Positions 36,422-45,241 of a stretch of 64,000 nt of DNA are shown piece after piece (positions within the stretch are counted from its first letter, which is position 1; each line of letters begins with the position of its first letter). The position numbers and the translations under genes are program-made. This DNA is from Psychrobacter glacincola. GTDB lineage: Bacteria; Pseudomonadota; Gammaproteobacteria; Pseudomonadales; Moraxellaceae. The stretch spans positions 62,001 to 126,000 of the forward strand of contig NZ_CAJGZK010000003.1 of assembly GCF_904846215.1 (NCBI RefSeq). The letters are read 5' to 3'. The notes below the pieces were generated by a model. That model was given only the letters and a program-made list of their open reading frames with translations. It had not been told where the DNA came from and made no database searches.

Positions 36422-37030
36422 ATGAGCCATAGACCACCTAGCGACCTATTAGAAAAAGCAAAACACTGGCGCGAAGACATCAATTTTCGTCAAGACGTAC
36501 TGGGCAAGCCATTCGATTTTGCGACTACGTGGGGCATTTTTTCCCCGCAAAAGCTGGACGACGGCAGCTTGATGCTGCTCGATTATGTGGATTTTCAAAC
36601 GGATGATGACTCAATAGATTTGGGCTGTGGCTATGGCGTACTCGGTATGGCAGCCGCGCGCGAATGTCCGAACGGTCAGCATACGTTGATTGATAAAGAC
36701 TTTATGGCAGTAGAATATGCGCGCCGTAATTGCGAAAAGAACGGCTTACAGAATGTCGATGTGCATTTATCAAACGGTTTTAATCATGTCCATAAAACCA
36801 AAGACTTCAGCCTTGTGATGTCGAACCTGCCAGCCAAGGTAGGCAAAGAGCAGCATTATCTGTATTTTCTTGATGCCCATGCGCGTATGCGTAAAGGTGG
36901 ACGCTTTTATGTGGTGACGATTAATGGCTTACGTCAATTTATGAAGCGCTCATTTACCGAAGTCTTTGGTAATAGCGAAAAAGTAAAACAGGGCAAGACT
37001 TATACCATTACCATGGCAACCAAAGATTAA
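36422..37030 (+). CDS. RsmC-like class I methyltransferase (small-domain MTS type)
   Basis: 202 residues from the ATG at 36422 (GAG seven bases upstream). The frame extends to a TTG at 36368 without support. SAM-binding DLGCGYGVLGMAA is at about 66-78. LIDKDFMAVEYARRN is the acidic-loop strand, and SNLPAKVGKEQ stands where RsmC-like enzymes have NPP. YVVTINGLRQFMKRSFTEVFG and KQGKTYTITMATK close the fold. Related enzymes methylate guanine N2 in 16S rRNA. The substitution of NPP by NLP is as in many single-domain homologues, and the true substrate is unknown. Confidence 0.75.
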   Translation: MSHRPPSDLLEKAKHWREDINFRQDVLGKPFDFATTWGIFSPQKLDDGSLMLLDYVDFQTDDDSIDLGCGYGVLGMAAARECPNGQHTLIDKDFMAVEYARRNCEKNGLQNVDVHLSNGFNHVHKTKDFSLVMSNLPAKVGKEQHYLYFLDAHARMRKGGRFYVVTINGLRQFMKRSFTEVFGNSEKVKQGKTYTITMATKD

Positions 37031-37049
37031 ACGCTAGAATCAGACAAAT

Positions 37050-37089
37050 AAAAAGCACGCTAAATCCTTATAATCTAGCGTGCTTTTTT
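37050..37089. terminator. Bidirectional terminator between methyltransferase and lptG
   Basis: AAAAAGCACGCTA and TAGCGTGCTTTTTT form an 8-bp GC-rich core plus A-T pairs with a 13-base loop. It serves both convergent genes. Confidence 0.92.
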
Positions 37090-37124
37090 ATGGCTAAACT
37101 TTTAAAACGACATCATTTTGAGAG

Positions 37125-38336
37125 TTACATCTGCCGTTTTAGTAAATACCCACCCAATAGCGCACTGGCAATAATGGGTAATAGCACCATCAGTAACGGC
37201 GAAAAACCAGTCGCAAGCGAGACAAAACCAACCAAATCCTGCACGTAGCTAAACAGTAAGCCAAATAATAACGCCACAACAATTCGCAAGCCGAGACTAT
37301 GAGTTCGCAGCGAGCCAAAAACGAATGAGCAGGCGACAATCACCAGCGATAAGATAGATAAGGGTGATAATAGTTTCTGCCAAAACGCCAACTCGTGACT
37401 TAAAGAGCGAGTGCCTTGCTGACGCATAAACTGACGATGCTCATATAGCTGAGTCAACGACAAATCCTCAGCTTGACGGGTGAGCAAATACACAGACTCA
37501 GGGGCAAATGGTAAACTCAATGTGTCTGTGGGCGATATGGCTTGGCTACTCTCAAAGCCTTGATTAATGGTCAGCTTGGTCATATTGTTCAGCTGCCACT
37601 CATAACGATATTGCTCGCTCGGCTTGCTACTGACAGTATCAAGTGGTTCGCGCCCAACATATTGTCCGCCTTCCGCATGAATAGCCGTTTGCAAGTTGCC
37701 TTTATTATCTAAGTGCCAACGCTTTACCTGACCAATATTGCCTTTGACATCGGCATAGTCGATATACAAGATATCACTGCCATCCGGCTTGGTGCTGCCA
37801 CTTTTTGTATTCTCAAAACGCGGCTGCACTGTCCAGTAACCGCGTACGGAAGTCACCAGCGAGCTGTTATCCTCGCTATTGATCTCATTTGCCAATTGAT
37901 TAGAATATGGCAATACGAACTGGTTAATGAATAATGCTAATACCACAAAAATCATAGCAGGTTGTAATACCCAACCAACGATGCGATAGAGACTAATCCC
38001 AGCAGCGCGCATGACGACAAGCTCGCTGTTATTGGCCAGCAACCCCAAACCAACGACCGCACCCAATAAGGCACCAGTTGGAATAAATTGCTCTAAAAAA
38101 TAAGGCGAGCGATAAAAAATATATTTGATTGCCTCACCTATCGTATAACCATCATCTAGCGAATCAAGCTCGGACAAATAAGAGAATACCAGCTGTAATG
38201 CCCACAATCCTATGATCGCTGCAATAATCGCTAGCAAGGCATTGAGTTTTACGTAGCGACTCAGCACTTTTAGAGTGGTCGGTTTTGCAGCCAAATGATT
38301 GGTCGCTGGAGATTTTGCAAATAAGGAGCGCATCAA
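37125..38336 (-). CDS. lptG: LPS export ABC transporter permease LptG
   Basis: 403 residues, about 40 more than E. coli. Six membrane helices are expected: four lie in the N-terminal third and C-terminal third (LNALLAIIAAIIGLWALQLVFSYL, LLGAVVGLGLLANNSELVVMRAAGISLYRI, ILSLVIVACSFVFGSL, LLMVLLPIIASALLGGYLL). A periplasmic beta-jellyroll separates them. SELVVMRAAGIS is the coupling helix that contacts LptB. LptFG extracts LPS from the inner membrane. The start overlaps the lptF stop by four bases, so the two are translationally coupled. A Lys/Ser/Asp insertion (NTKSGSTKPDGSD) lies in the jellyroll. Confidence 0.94.
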   Translation of the reverse strand: MMRSLFAKSPATNHLAAKPTTLKVLSRYVKLNALLAIIAAIIGLWALQLVFSYLSELDSLDDGYTIGEAIKYIFYRSPYFLEQFIPTGALLGAVVGLGLLANNSELVVMRAAGISLYRIVGWVLQPAMIFVVLALFINQFVLPYSNQLANEINSEDNSSLVTSVRGYWTVQPRFENTKSGSTKPDGSDILYIDYADVKGNIGQVKRWHLDNKGNLQTAIHAEGGQYVGREPLDTVSSKPSEQYRYEWQLNNMTKLTINQGFESSQAISPTDTLSLPFAPESVYLLTRQAEDLSLTQLYEHRQFMRQQGTRSLSHELAFWQKLLSPLSILSLVIVACSFVFGSLRTHSLGLRIVVALLFGLLFSYVQDLVGFVSLATGFSPLLMVLLPIIASALLGGYLLKRQM

Positions 38337-39628
38337 GACTGCCCTCCTTGCGAGCCACTGTTTTGATTATCAGTAGCGGATAAAAGCTCATTTTCTGGTT
38401 TGCGAAAGCGCAATCGATGCTGCACGCGGCTGCCCCAATTCATATACAGTGCCAATGCCATAAATCCTAAGATGAGCCATGCATAAGCCCAAACGCTTAC
38501 GCTGCCTTTACCGACTGCGTTTTTGAGTGAAATAATACCGAGCGCGCAGCTGACAAACAGTAAAATAGAAGGGAACAAACGCAACCAGCGACCTTGGCGC
38601 GGACGGACTTGCGCCAGTGGTACTGCCAGCATCGGCGCGATAATCATCAGCCAAGGTAGTGACAAACGATAACCTAGCTCGCCTTGCGCCGCACGCATGG
38701 CATTATTGCTACCCACTTGCGCATTGCCCGTTGCCGCTTGCCATAACGGTCCAATCGCTTGCGTCTCGATATTGTCTTCAGTGATGACTTCTTTGGAGGA
38801 CTCCGTCAAGGTAATACGATAACGATCAAAGCCTACTTGATTATACTTCAAGCTACCCGCGCCGACTTCATAACGGCGACCTTGGAATAAATCCAGTTGC
38901 GTCACGCCACTATTACCCATGTCTACTTGTTCAGCACGTTTGGCAAGCGTAATCGTGTCTTTACTAATATCGGTATTGTTTATAAGCGCATTTGGCAGCT
39001 CTGGGATATTGAGTTGCTCGGCAGTTTCTGGGTCGATAGTATTTTCAACGTCGATAGCAGTATCGTTTTTAGCAGAACTGCCCTTTTTTTCAGGCTCAGA
39101 CTGAATCAATATCACATCTTGCAATTGTTTTTTATCATCACTCAAACTGCCTACATACAAATGATAATTGCCACTACTGATGAATTGATTGGGGCGAATC
39201 AAATCAAAGGCACTGGTCAAGGCTTGCTGCTGCCAAACATTCTCAGATGAACGTACACCCCATGGTTTTCCGACGATGGACAAAGCCGCTTCACCAACAA
39301 ATAACGCCAATATTAATGGCGTCATCAAGCGCCCAAGCCGACCGCGCGACACGCCACTGGCATTAATCACCGCCATTTCTTGATCAACGTAAAGCCGACC
39401 GAACACCAACATCAAGGCAATAAAAAATGCCAATGGTAGGATAAGCTCTAAAAAATACGGCAAATTATAACCAATGATGGTAAATAATAAACCGATGTCT
39501 AAATTGCCTTCGGCTGCAATACCGAAATATCGGATCAAGCGACCACCAAGCATCATCACCACCAAAAATCCCAAGACCAATGCGGTCGTTGAGGCAACTT
39601 GTTGGGTCATATAGCGGCGTAATATCAC
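38333..39628 (-). CDS. lptF: LPS export ABC transporter permease LptF
   Basis: 431 residues from GTG at 39628, where AAGAG lies eight bases upstream and the product begins at the conserved ILRRYMTQQ. The frame is open to TTG at 39718, which has no ribosome site. Seen: VVMMLGGRLIRYFG, LPYFLELILPLAFFIALMLVFGRLYVDQEMAVINASGVS (coupling helix), and late helices LPWLMIIAPMLAVPLAQVRPRQGRW and VSVWAYAWLILGFMALAL. It is 65 residues longer than E. coli. Most of the excess is an acidic insertion in the periplasmic domain (around VENTIDPETAEQLNIPEL). It is the partner of LptG, with which it overlaps. The promoter lies in the gap to 40097. Confidence 0.92.
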   Translation of the reverse strand: MILRRYMTQQVASTTALVLGFLVVMMLGGRLIRYFGIAAEGNLDIGLLFTIIGYNLPYFLELILPLAFFIALMLVFGRLYVDQEMAVINASGVSRGRLGRLMTPLILALFVGEAALSIVGKPWGVRSSENVWQQQALTSAFDLIRPNQFISSGNYHLYVGSLSDDKKQLQDVILIQSEPEKKGSSAKNDTAIDVENTIDPETAEQLNIPELPNALINNTDISKDTITLAKRAEQVDMGNSGVTQLDLFQGRRYEVGAGSLKYNQVGFDRYRITLTESSKEVITEDNIETQAIGPLWQAATGNAQVGSNNAMRAAQGELGYRLSLPWLMIIAPMLAVPLAQVRPRQGRWLRLFPSILLFVSCALGIISLKNAVGKGSVSVWAYAWLILGFMALALYMNWGSRVQHRLRFRKPENELLSATDNQNSGSQGGQS

Positions 39629-39850
39629 AATAGGTACTCTTAGCGGTTGTAGCGGTTGACGTTCGTGCGGTTCATCGCGTCTGTATGAATAAGGGCAGTT
39701 AAGCTTGAATAGAGACAATAGACGTAACCGCTAATGCTAGCATATTTCTATAAAAAATAACGTGGAAATGTGTTTGAAAACATTACCCAGCCCTTACTGA
39801 TAACACATTTATTACTCGCTCATCAACAGGGTTAAATGGGGATGTAACAG

Positions 39851-39913
39851 TGCTATTTAAAACACAAGCGCACTATTTATTAAAACACAATCGCACTATT
39901 TAAAACGTAAGAG
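39851..39913. repeat. Three degenerate tandem repeats between lptF and the isochorismatase-like gene
   Basis: Units of about 20-23 bp share CTATTTA(TT)AAAACACAA(G/T)CGCA; the third ends AAAACGTAAG. They lie in the divergent lptF/hydrolase region. The rest of the gap (39629-40097) shows no gene. Confidence 0.6.
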
Positions 39914-40097
39914 CAGTAATTAGGACATCACGATTAAGCCTCTCATGCATTTTTTTATCATTGAATTTGTGTGCTGTACGTATCAGGTACTGAATACTAT
40001 CAGCGTTAGTTGTTAGTATTTATCGTCAGTTAGCATTCAGAATTATTGAAGATCTAGCATCTACACTCATATCGCTTACTAATGAACGGAGCATAAA

Positions 40098-40703
40098 ATG
40101 TCTATTCCCTCTACCTTACTTGGATTAGCTGGTGGTCAATTTAATGAAATTGATTGGTCAAACTGCGCTATCGTCATGATTGATTTTCAGAATGAATATG
40201 TGGACGGCGCGATGCCGTTGGGTGATGCCGGTATTAAAGCCACAGCGAACGCGCGCCTACTGCTCGATAAAGCTAGAAAAGAAGCTATTCCGATATTTCA
40301 TATTGTTCATCATGGTCAGGATAATGACAAAATTTTTGATCCGTTATCATCGAAGGTAGAGATTGTCGATAGCCTGCAGCCCCTTGATGATGAAAAGACC
40401 ATTGTCAAAATGCATCCTAATGCCTTTTATGATACCGAGCTTCAAGCGCTTATAACGTCGGCTGGCAAGCAACAGATTATTTTTGCAGGCTTTATGAGCC
40501 ATATGTGCGTCAGCTCAAGCGTTAGAGCGGCCTTTGATTTGGGTTTTGAGAGTTTTGTTTGCCACGATGCTTGTGCCACGCGTGACCTGCCTAGCGTGAC
40601 AGGACAAGTCATAACGGCTAGCACTGTGCACGATAGCGCAATGGCTGCACTTCAAGATAGGTTTGCAGCTTTGGTAGCGACTGATAAGTTAATTAATGGC
40701 TAA
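40098..40703 (+). CDS. Isochorismatase-like cysteine hydrolase
   Basis: 201 residues. The catalytic triad of the family is visible: Asp in IVMIDFQNEYVDG (about 28), Lys in IVKMHPNAFYDT (about 97-99) and the nucleophile Cys in GFMSHMCVSSSVRAAFDLGF (about 132). FESFVCHDACATRDL is the usual following strand. Members hydrolyse isochorismate, nicotinamide, N-carbamoyl compounds or similar amides, and the sequence does not decide which. The gene sits between lptF and pepA, which are direct divergent neighbours in many relatives, so it looks like an insertion. An AACGGAG ribosome site lies about 7 bases before the ATG. Confidence 0.85.
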   Translation: MSIPSTLLGLAGGQFNEIDWSNCAIVMIDFQNEYVDGAMPLGDAGIKATANARLLLDKARKEAIPIFHIVHHGQDNDKIFDPLSSKVEIVDSLQPLDDEKTIVKMHPNAFYDTELQALITSAGKQQIIFAGFMSHMCVSSSVRAAFDLGFESFVCHDACATRDLPSVTGQVITASTVHDSAMAALQDRFAALVATDKLING

Positions 40704-40955
40704 CTGCGCATTTTAAAGTCATGCAGGAAATAGCTCCAGAAACATTCCCTAACCCTAGCTAACTGCGTACTGTGCGCCGATATGCTACACTATTACGCTT
40801 GCCCGATAGGCGTGCCTACTTAAGATAAGTAGTAGCTCAAATATAATATCGATTCAAATGTGTTAGCAGTTTAAATTTGATATCTTTTTAAATTTGACAC
40901 CTTACTGTATTCACGCTTTTAAAATAATGCATTCATCTAATAAGGATAAAAACAT

Positions 40956-42635
40956 ATGAATATTAAATTAACGCAAAGTTTACCAAAAACCCATACACAA
41001 AAAATTCTTAAAAAAGAAGCCAAGAGCAAAGACGCCGCCTGTCTTGTGGTCTTAATTGACGATCAAAAAAATATCTTAGCTGAGTCGGTATTAAGCGACT
41101 ATCAAACCCGTATTGAGCAATTGATTGAAGTATCACACTTTAACGGTAAAGCTTGTGAAACCGTTGCTGACTATGCGCTAGCTGGTGATAAAAAAACCAC
41201 CAAAGAAAATCCAGTACAACTATTATTGGTCGGTGTAGGCAATCTTGATAAATTGCATCATAGCGTCCTAGAAAAAGTTGCCAATACTATTTATAAGAGC
41301 ACGCAAAAGCGCGTCGACTCTATCACTGTCGCATTAGGTGATATCTTAGAAGAAAACCAGTTTGGTCAATTTGCCCTAAGTCTACTGGCAGCAAGCTATC
41401 GTTTTGACAAGTACAAATCTGAGCAGCAAACCCCTGTTTTGACCGATATCTACTTATTGGCTGATCAATCACTGCAAGAGTCATTGGCGTTTGCTCAAGC
41501 GGTCTTTACTGGTCAAAGCTTGACCCGTGATGTTGCCAATGAGCCGGGTAATATCTGTTTCCCAGCGTATATGGCTGAGCAAGCACAAGCATTGGCAACA
41601 ACCTATCCTGACCTGTTAAAGGTTACTGTATTAGGTGAAGACGAGATGTCAGCATTGGGAATGAACTGCTTTCTATCGGTCGCGCAAGGCTCGACCAAAG
41701 AGGGTAAACTTGTACTAATGGAATATCGTGGCAAGTCTAATTTTAGCGTCAATGCTGATGCCGATACTAGCAAAGCCATTACCAACAGCGCAAAAGTAGC
41801 GGGTGGTCTAAAAGCGTTAGCTGATAAGTTACCAACCAAAGCTGCTAGCAAAAAAGCCGCTAAAAACGCGAAACAAGATAGTAATGACGATGTGCAAGTT
41901 GCAAATGACGACTCGCCTATCGTCTTAGTCGGTAAAGGCGTGACCTTCGATTCAGGTGGTATCTCAATCAAGCCGGGTGCGGCGATGGATGAGATGAAAT
42001 TTGATATGGGTGGCGCGGCTTCGGTACTCGGTACCCTAAAAGCATTATGTGAAGCGCGTCTACCTATCAACGTCGTCGGTGCGCTAGCTTGTGCTGAAAA
42101 TATGCCATCAGGTGATGCGACGCGTCCTGGTGATATCATCATAGCAATGAACGGTAAGTCAGTTGAGATATTAAATACCGATGCTGAAGGTCGTTTGGTA
42201 TTGTGCGATACCTTGTGCTACGTACAGAAGTATTATCAGCCAAAAGCCATCATCGATGTCGCAACCTTGACTGGTGCTTGTGTGGTCGCTTTAGGTCACG
42301 TCCGCTCAGCAGTCTTTAGTAATGACGAAGATGTGTTGTTTGACTTAGAAAACGCCAGTCATTTATCGGGTGATCTTATCTGGCACATGCCAATGGATGA
42401 TGAGTATCAAGCGCAGATTGACTCGCCTATCGCTGATATTCAAAATATCGGTGGTAAAGGTGCTGGCGCTGTTACTGCCGCATGTTTCTTATCGCGCTTT
42501 ATAGAAGAAGGCCAAGCATGGGCGCATTTAGACATCGCTGGTACAGCATGGATTTCAGGTCAAGACAAAGCTGCGACTGGTCGTCCTGTACCGTTATTTA
42601 TGCAATATCTGAGAAATAGTGCAAACATGCCATAA
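40956..42635 (+). CDS. pepA: Leucyl aminopeptidase (M17 family)
   Basis: 559 residues. The two-metal catalytic domain has VLVGKGVTFDSGGISIKPG with the Lys and Asp ligands, KFDMGGAASVLG, and the signature NTDAEGRL at 407-414. IIDVATLTGACVVALG and HLDIAGTAW complete it. It is about 55 residues longer than E. coli PepA. A Lys/Ala/Asn/Asp insertion (TKAASKKAAKNAKQDSNDD) just before the catalytic domain explains much of this. PepA cleaves N-terminal residues and, in E. coli, also helps XerCD at ColE1 cer and represses carAB. AAGGA lies before the ATG, and holC follows at 36 bp. Confidence 0.96.
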   Translation: MNIKLTQSLPKTHTQKILKKEAKSKDAACLVVLIDDQKNILAESVLSDYQTRIEQLIEVSHFNGKACETVADYALAGDKKTTKENPVQLLLVGVGNLDKLHHSVLEKVANTIYKSTQKRVDSITVALGDILEENQFGQFALSLLAASYRFDKYKSEQQTPVLTDIYLLADQSLQESLAFAQAVFTGQSLTRDVANEPGNICFPAYMAEQAQALATTYPDLLKVTVLGEDEMSALGMNCFLSVAQGSTKEGKLVLMEYRGKSNFSVNADADTSKAITNSAKVAGGLKALADKLPTKAASKKAAKNAKQDSNDDVQVANDDSPIVLVGKGVTFDSGGISIKPGAAMDEMKFDMGGAASVLGTLKALCEARLPINVVGALACAENMPSGDATRPGDIIIAMNGKSVEILNTDAEGRLVLCDTLCYVQKYYQPKAIIDVATLTGACVVALGHVRSAVFSNDEDVLFDLENASHLSGDLIWHMPMDDEYQAQIDSPIADIQNIGGKGAGAVTAACFLSRFIEEGQAWAHLDIAGTAWISGQDKAATGRPVPLFMQYLRNSANMP

Positions 42636-42671
42636 TATATTGATGGACAATCAATCAATGAAAACCAATTT

Positions 42672-43127
42672 ATGAAAATCAGTTTTTATGTTTTAAGTGA
42701 GAATAAAGCCCAAGATTTCTTGGGCTTTATTTGTCAGCTGACCCAAACCGCGCTTAATAAAAGCAATCAGTCGTTGTTGATTCTTATCGACGATGATGAG
42801 TTGCTAGCGACGCTTGATAAGGCGCTATGGGTACAAGAGGCTACCAGCTTTATACCGCATCAACGCCTTTTGGACGCTGATACTGATATCAGTTATAAAG
42901 CGTTAGCACCCGTCTTGCTTAGTCCTTATATGCCTGCTAACTTTAAAGGTATGGTTCTTAATACCACCATACATCCAGTGAACACCTTTATTTCTGCCAC
43001 TATCAATGCGCAGCCTACTCGCGTCCTTGAGCTGATAAAACCTGATGCGACTAGTGTGCAAGAAGGTCGTCATAAATACAAAAGCTATCAAAAGCTCGGC
43101 TATGAGCTGACCCACTTTAACGTTTAA
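42672..43127 (+). CDS. holC: DNA polymerase III subunit chi
   Basis: 151 residues. KISFYVLSENKAQDFLGFICQLTQTALNKSNQSLLILIDDDELLATLDKALWVQEATSFIPH is the typical chi opening, and later segments keep PVLL and VLELIKPDATSVQEGRHKYKSYQKLGYELTHFNV. Chi links the clamp loader to single-strand binding protein. Position after pepA is the conserved order. No strong ribosome site precedes the ATG; translation may be coupled to pepA, whose stop is 36 bp upstream. Confidence 0.93.
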   Translation: MKISFYVLSENKAQDFLGFICQLTQTALNKSNQSLLILIDDDELLATLDKALWVQEATSFIPHQRLLDADTDISYKALAPVLLSPYMPANFKGMVLNTTIHPVNTFISATINAQPTRVLELIKPDATSVQEGRHKYKSYQKLGYELTHFNV

Positions 43128-43316
43128 TTCCTAAAACCGCTTTATCTGTTACGGTAAACGCATTCTTTTTGCCACACATACCGCCTTTTCTTTAGCTCTA
43201 TCAGCCCAGTCGGATGCGGGTTAAAGGTAGGCGCTTATCCTAAAAAATGCTACCATCCTCCGATTATTTTTTTTCGCTAAAATATGTTATTTATTGACAA
43301 AGTTGAGGGTGTATAG

Positions 43317-44519
43317 ATGCGTTCATTGTTTGCGATGTACCAACGTATAGGGCTAGTACCGCTTATTGTTATCGGTTTGGTATTGGGAGTATTGATAGGT
43401 TGGTTGGCACCCGATATTGGTATTGCGCTAGGATTACTCGGTACCTTATTTGTGGGCGCACTAAAAGCCGTCGCACCGATACTGGTATTCGTTTTGGTTA
43501 TGGCAGCCATTAGCCAACATCGCAGCGGCAATGAAGTCTATGTCAAACCCGTGCTTATCATGTATATGTTTGGCACTTTTTTGGCCGCACTGACAGCCGT
43601 AGGGGCAAGCTTCTTATTTCCCACACAGCTGGTCTTAGTCAATGCTGTCATTGAGCAAGTACCACCAGCAAACTTAAAAGAAGTTTTGACCAACTTGCTC
43701 ATGAATCTGGTTGCTAATCCTGTCAACGCTATCGCAGAAGCCAATTATATTGGCATTTTGGCATGGGCAATTATCATTGGTTTTGCGCTACGTCAAGCCA
43801 GCGACACCGCTCGTACCGTGGTCGGTGATTTTTCCGATGCCATCTCACAAGTAGTCAAATGGGTCATTGCCCTAGCACCTTTTGGTATTTTGGGCTTGGT
43901 TGCCAATACAATCGCTGAGACAGGCTTTGCGGCTTTGGCAGGTTATGCCCGTATCTTGATGGTATTGGTCGGTTGTATGCTGTTTATCGCTTTGGTGGTC
44001 AATCCACTAATTGTCCTTGTTAAAACTGGCAAAAATCCATATCCACTGGTCTTTACTTGCCTGCGTGAGTCTGGTATTACCGCGTTTTTTACCCGGTCAT
44101 CAGCGGCAAACATTCCTGTGAATATGAACCTTGCGCGCAAATTAGATCTACACGAAGACACGTATTCAGTGACCATTCCACTTGGCGCAACCATCAATAT
44201 GGCGGGCGCAGCTATCACCATTAACGTCTTAACGCTTGCAGCAGCGCATACGCTTGGCATTGAGATAACGTTTGCCTCAGCGCTGCTGTTAAGTTTGGTT
44301 GCAACAATTAGTGCCTGCGGCGCATCCGGTGTTGCTGGCGGCTCATTGCTACTGATTCCACTTGCTGCCAGTTTATTCAGTATCCCAAATGACATTGCGA
44401 TGCAAGTGGTCGCCATTGGTTTCATCATCGGCGTCATACAGGATTCGGCAGAAACAGCACTAAACTCATCAACAGACGTTTTATTTACCGCTGCTGCTGA
44501 TCCAAAATATGCTCGTTAA
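43317..44519 (+). CDS. sstT: Serine/threonine:Na+ symporter SstT
   Basis: 400 residues, dicarboxylate/amino acid:cation symporter fold with eight membrane helices and two re-entrant loops. Diagnostic are [17 protein letters not shown] (HP1, serine-rich), [24 protein letters not shown] (TM7, NMAG sodium motif) and [26 protein letters not shown] (HP2), then [27 protein letters not shown] (TM8). The sequence pattern matches SstT more than GltP/DctA. GAGGGTG precedes the ATG, and a strong terminator follows 31 bp after the stop. It is a single-gene unit. Confidence 0.95.
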   Translation: MRSLFAMYQRIGLVPLIVIGLVLGVLIGWLAPDIGIALGLLGTLFVGALKAVAPILVFVLVMAAISQHRSGNEVYVKPVLIMYMFGTFLAALTAVGASFLFPTQLVLVNAVIEQVPPANLKEVLTNLLMNLVANPVNAIAEANYIGILAWAIIIGFALRQASDTARTVVGDFSDAISQVVKWVIALAPFGILGLVANTIAETGFAALAGYARILMVLVGCMLFIALVVNPLIVLVKTGKNPYPLVFTCLRESGITAFFTRSSAANIPVNMNLARKLDLHEDTYSVTIPLGATINMAGAAITINVLTLAAAHTLGIEITFASALLLSLVATISACGASGVAGGSLLLIPLAASLFSIPNDIAMQVVAIGFIIGVIQDSAETALNSSTDVLFTAAADPKYAR

Positions 44520-44550
44520 CTTGCTATAAAATCCTATGCTTAAATGTTAA

Positions 44551-44579
44551 AGAGCCCAATTGATAGTTGGGCTCTTTTT
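44551..44579 (+). terminator. Terminator of sstT
   Basis: AGAGCCCAA and TTGGGCTCT form a perfect 9-bp stem with a 7-base loop, followed by a T-run. Confidence 0.93.
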
Positions 44580-44600
44580 ATGATCGGATTTTACTATCTA

Positions 44601-44748
44601 TATAGTCAGTTCAAAATAAAAGCGATACGATTGTAATAACGTGTTATTGGCTATAATTTTTTCTTGCTTGCTGTGCCCATGCAGACAGAGGCTGCCAAAA
44701 ATTTATAGCCAATAGCACTGTATCATTTTTTAAAATGAATCGACTATA
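44601..44748 (+). repeat. Interspersed 140-bp repeat, beta-type arms
   Basis: 148 bp, TATAGTCAGTTC to GAATCGACTATA. Left-arm GTGTTATTGGCTATAA is complementary to right-arm TTATAGCCAATAGCAC with one wobble. The centre has the shared CTTGCTTGCTGT and ACAGAGGCTGC. It is the close partner of the copy at 247. It lies between sstT and cbpM (convergent). Confidence 0.92.
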
Positions 44749-44761
44749 GTCACAATACCCC

Positions 44762-44808
44762 AAAATGCTACGGTACTGCTGGTATCGATATTACTTCTCA
44801 CTGACTAC
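44762..44808 (-). repeat. Internally deleted alpha-type repeat copy
   Basis: Reverse-oriented. The outer left arm (TGTAGTCAGTGAGAAGTAAT) runs to ATATCGATAC and joins directly to the right-arm CCAGCAGTACCGTAGCATTT, losing the inner left arm and the shared central block. It lies 14 bp from the full copy at 44601, so two elements adjoin here. Confidence 0.75.
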
Positions 44809-44814
44809 ATTGAA

Positions 44815-45138
44815 CTATTTTAAATGCTCAATAGTGACTTCAATAACGGGTGCTTGCATATCCAATTGGCGTTTTAATTGGCGCAGTTGTTCGATTTCAT
44901 CCAACAGCTCAAGTATCAGACCGATCGCTGGCACGCTGGCTTCAAAGTCGCGACTTAGGCGGGAAGCACGGCGCACAGTCGTCAGCTGATAGCCAGTAAA
45001 CTGCTCGCGCTCTGGTACATCATATTCGATGATATTCTCTTCAATCAGTTCGACCACCCACTGGCGCTCTTGACCACAGGCAGATATTAGCTCATCTAAG
45101 CTCATGATAATGTCATTAAATTCAGGCGAGTGTTTCAT
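44815..45138 (-). CDS. cbpM: Chaperone modulator CbpM
   Basis: 107 residues. LDELISACGQERQWVVELIEENIIEYD resembles the MerR-like modulatory fold, and RRASRLSRDFEASVPAIGLILELLDEIEQLRQLKRQL is the family core. CbpM binds the J-domain of CbpA and inhibits it. It lies 103 bp after cbpA in the same direction, the conserved pair. GAGGA precedes the ATG. Its 3' end almost touches a truncated repeat copy (7 bp away). Confidence 0.9.
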   Translation of the reverse strand: MKHSPEFNDIIMSLDELISACGQERQWVVELIEENIIEYDVPEREQFTGYQLTTVRRASRLSRDFEASVPAIGLILELLDEIEQLRQLKRQLDMQAPVIEVTIEHLK

Positions 45139-45241
45139 AGCGATTATCCTCGTTTTTCTTTATTTTATCGTTATCGTCTACATCTCTATTAGGGTATTAA
45201 ACAGATTTTATGACGCTATTTGTTTATCGTTTAACAGTTGT

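Noticed and set aside
39629-39718. TTG start for lptF
   Set aside because: No ribosome site; the GTG at 39628 has AAGAG at eight bases and gives the conserved N-terminus. Not fully excluded.
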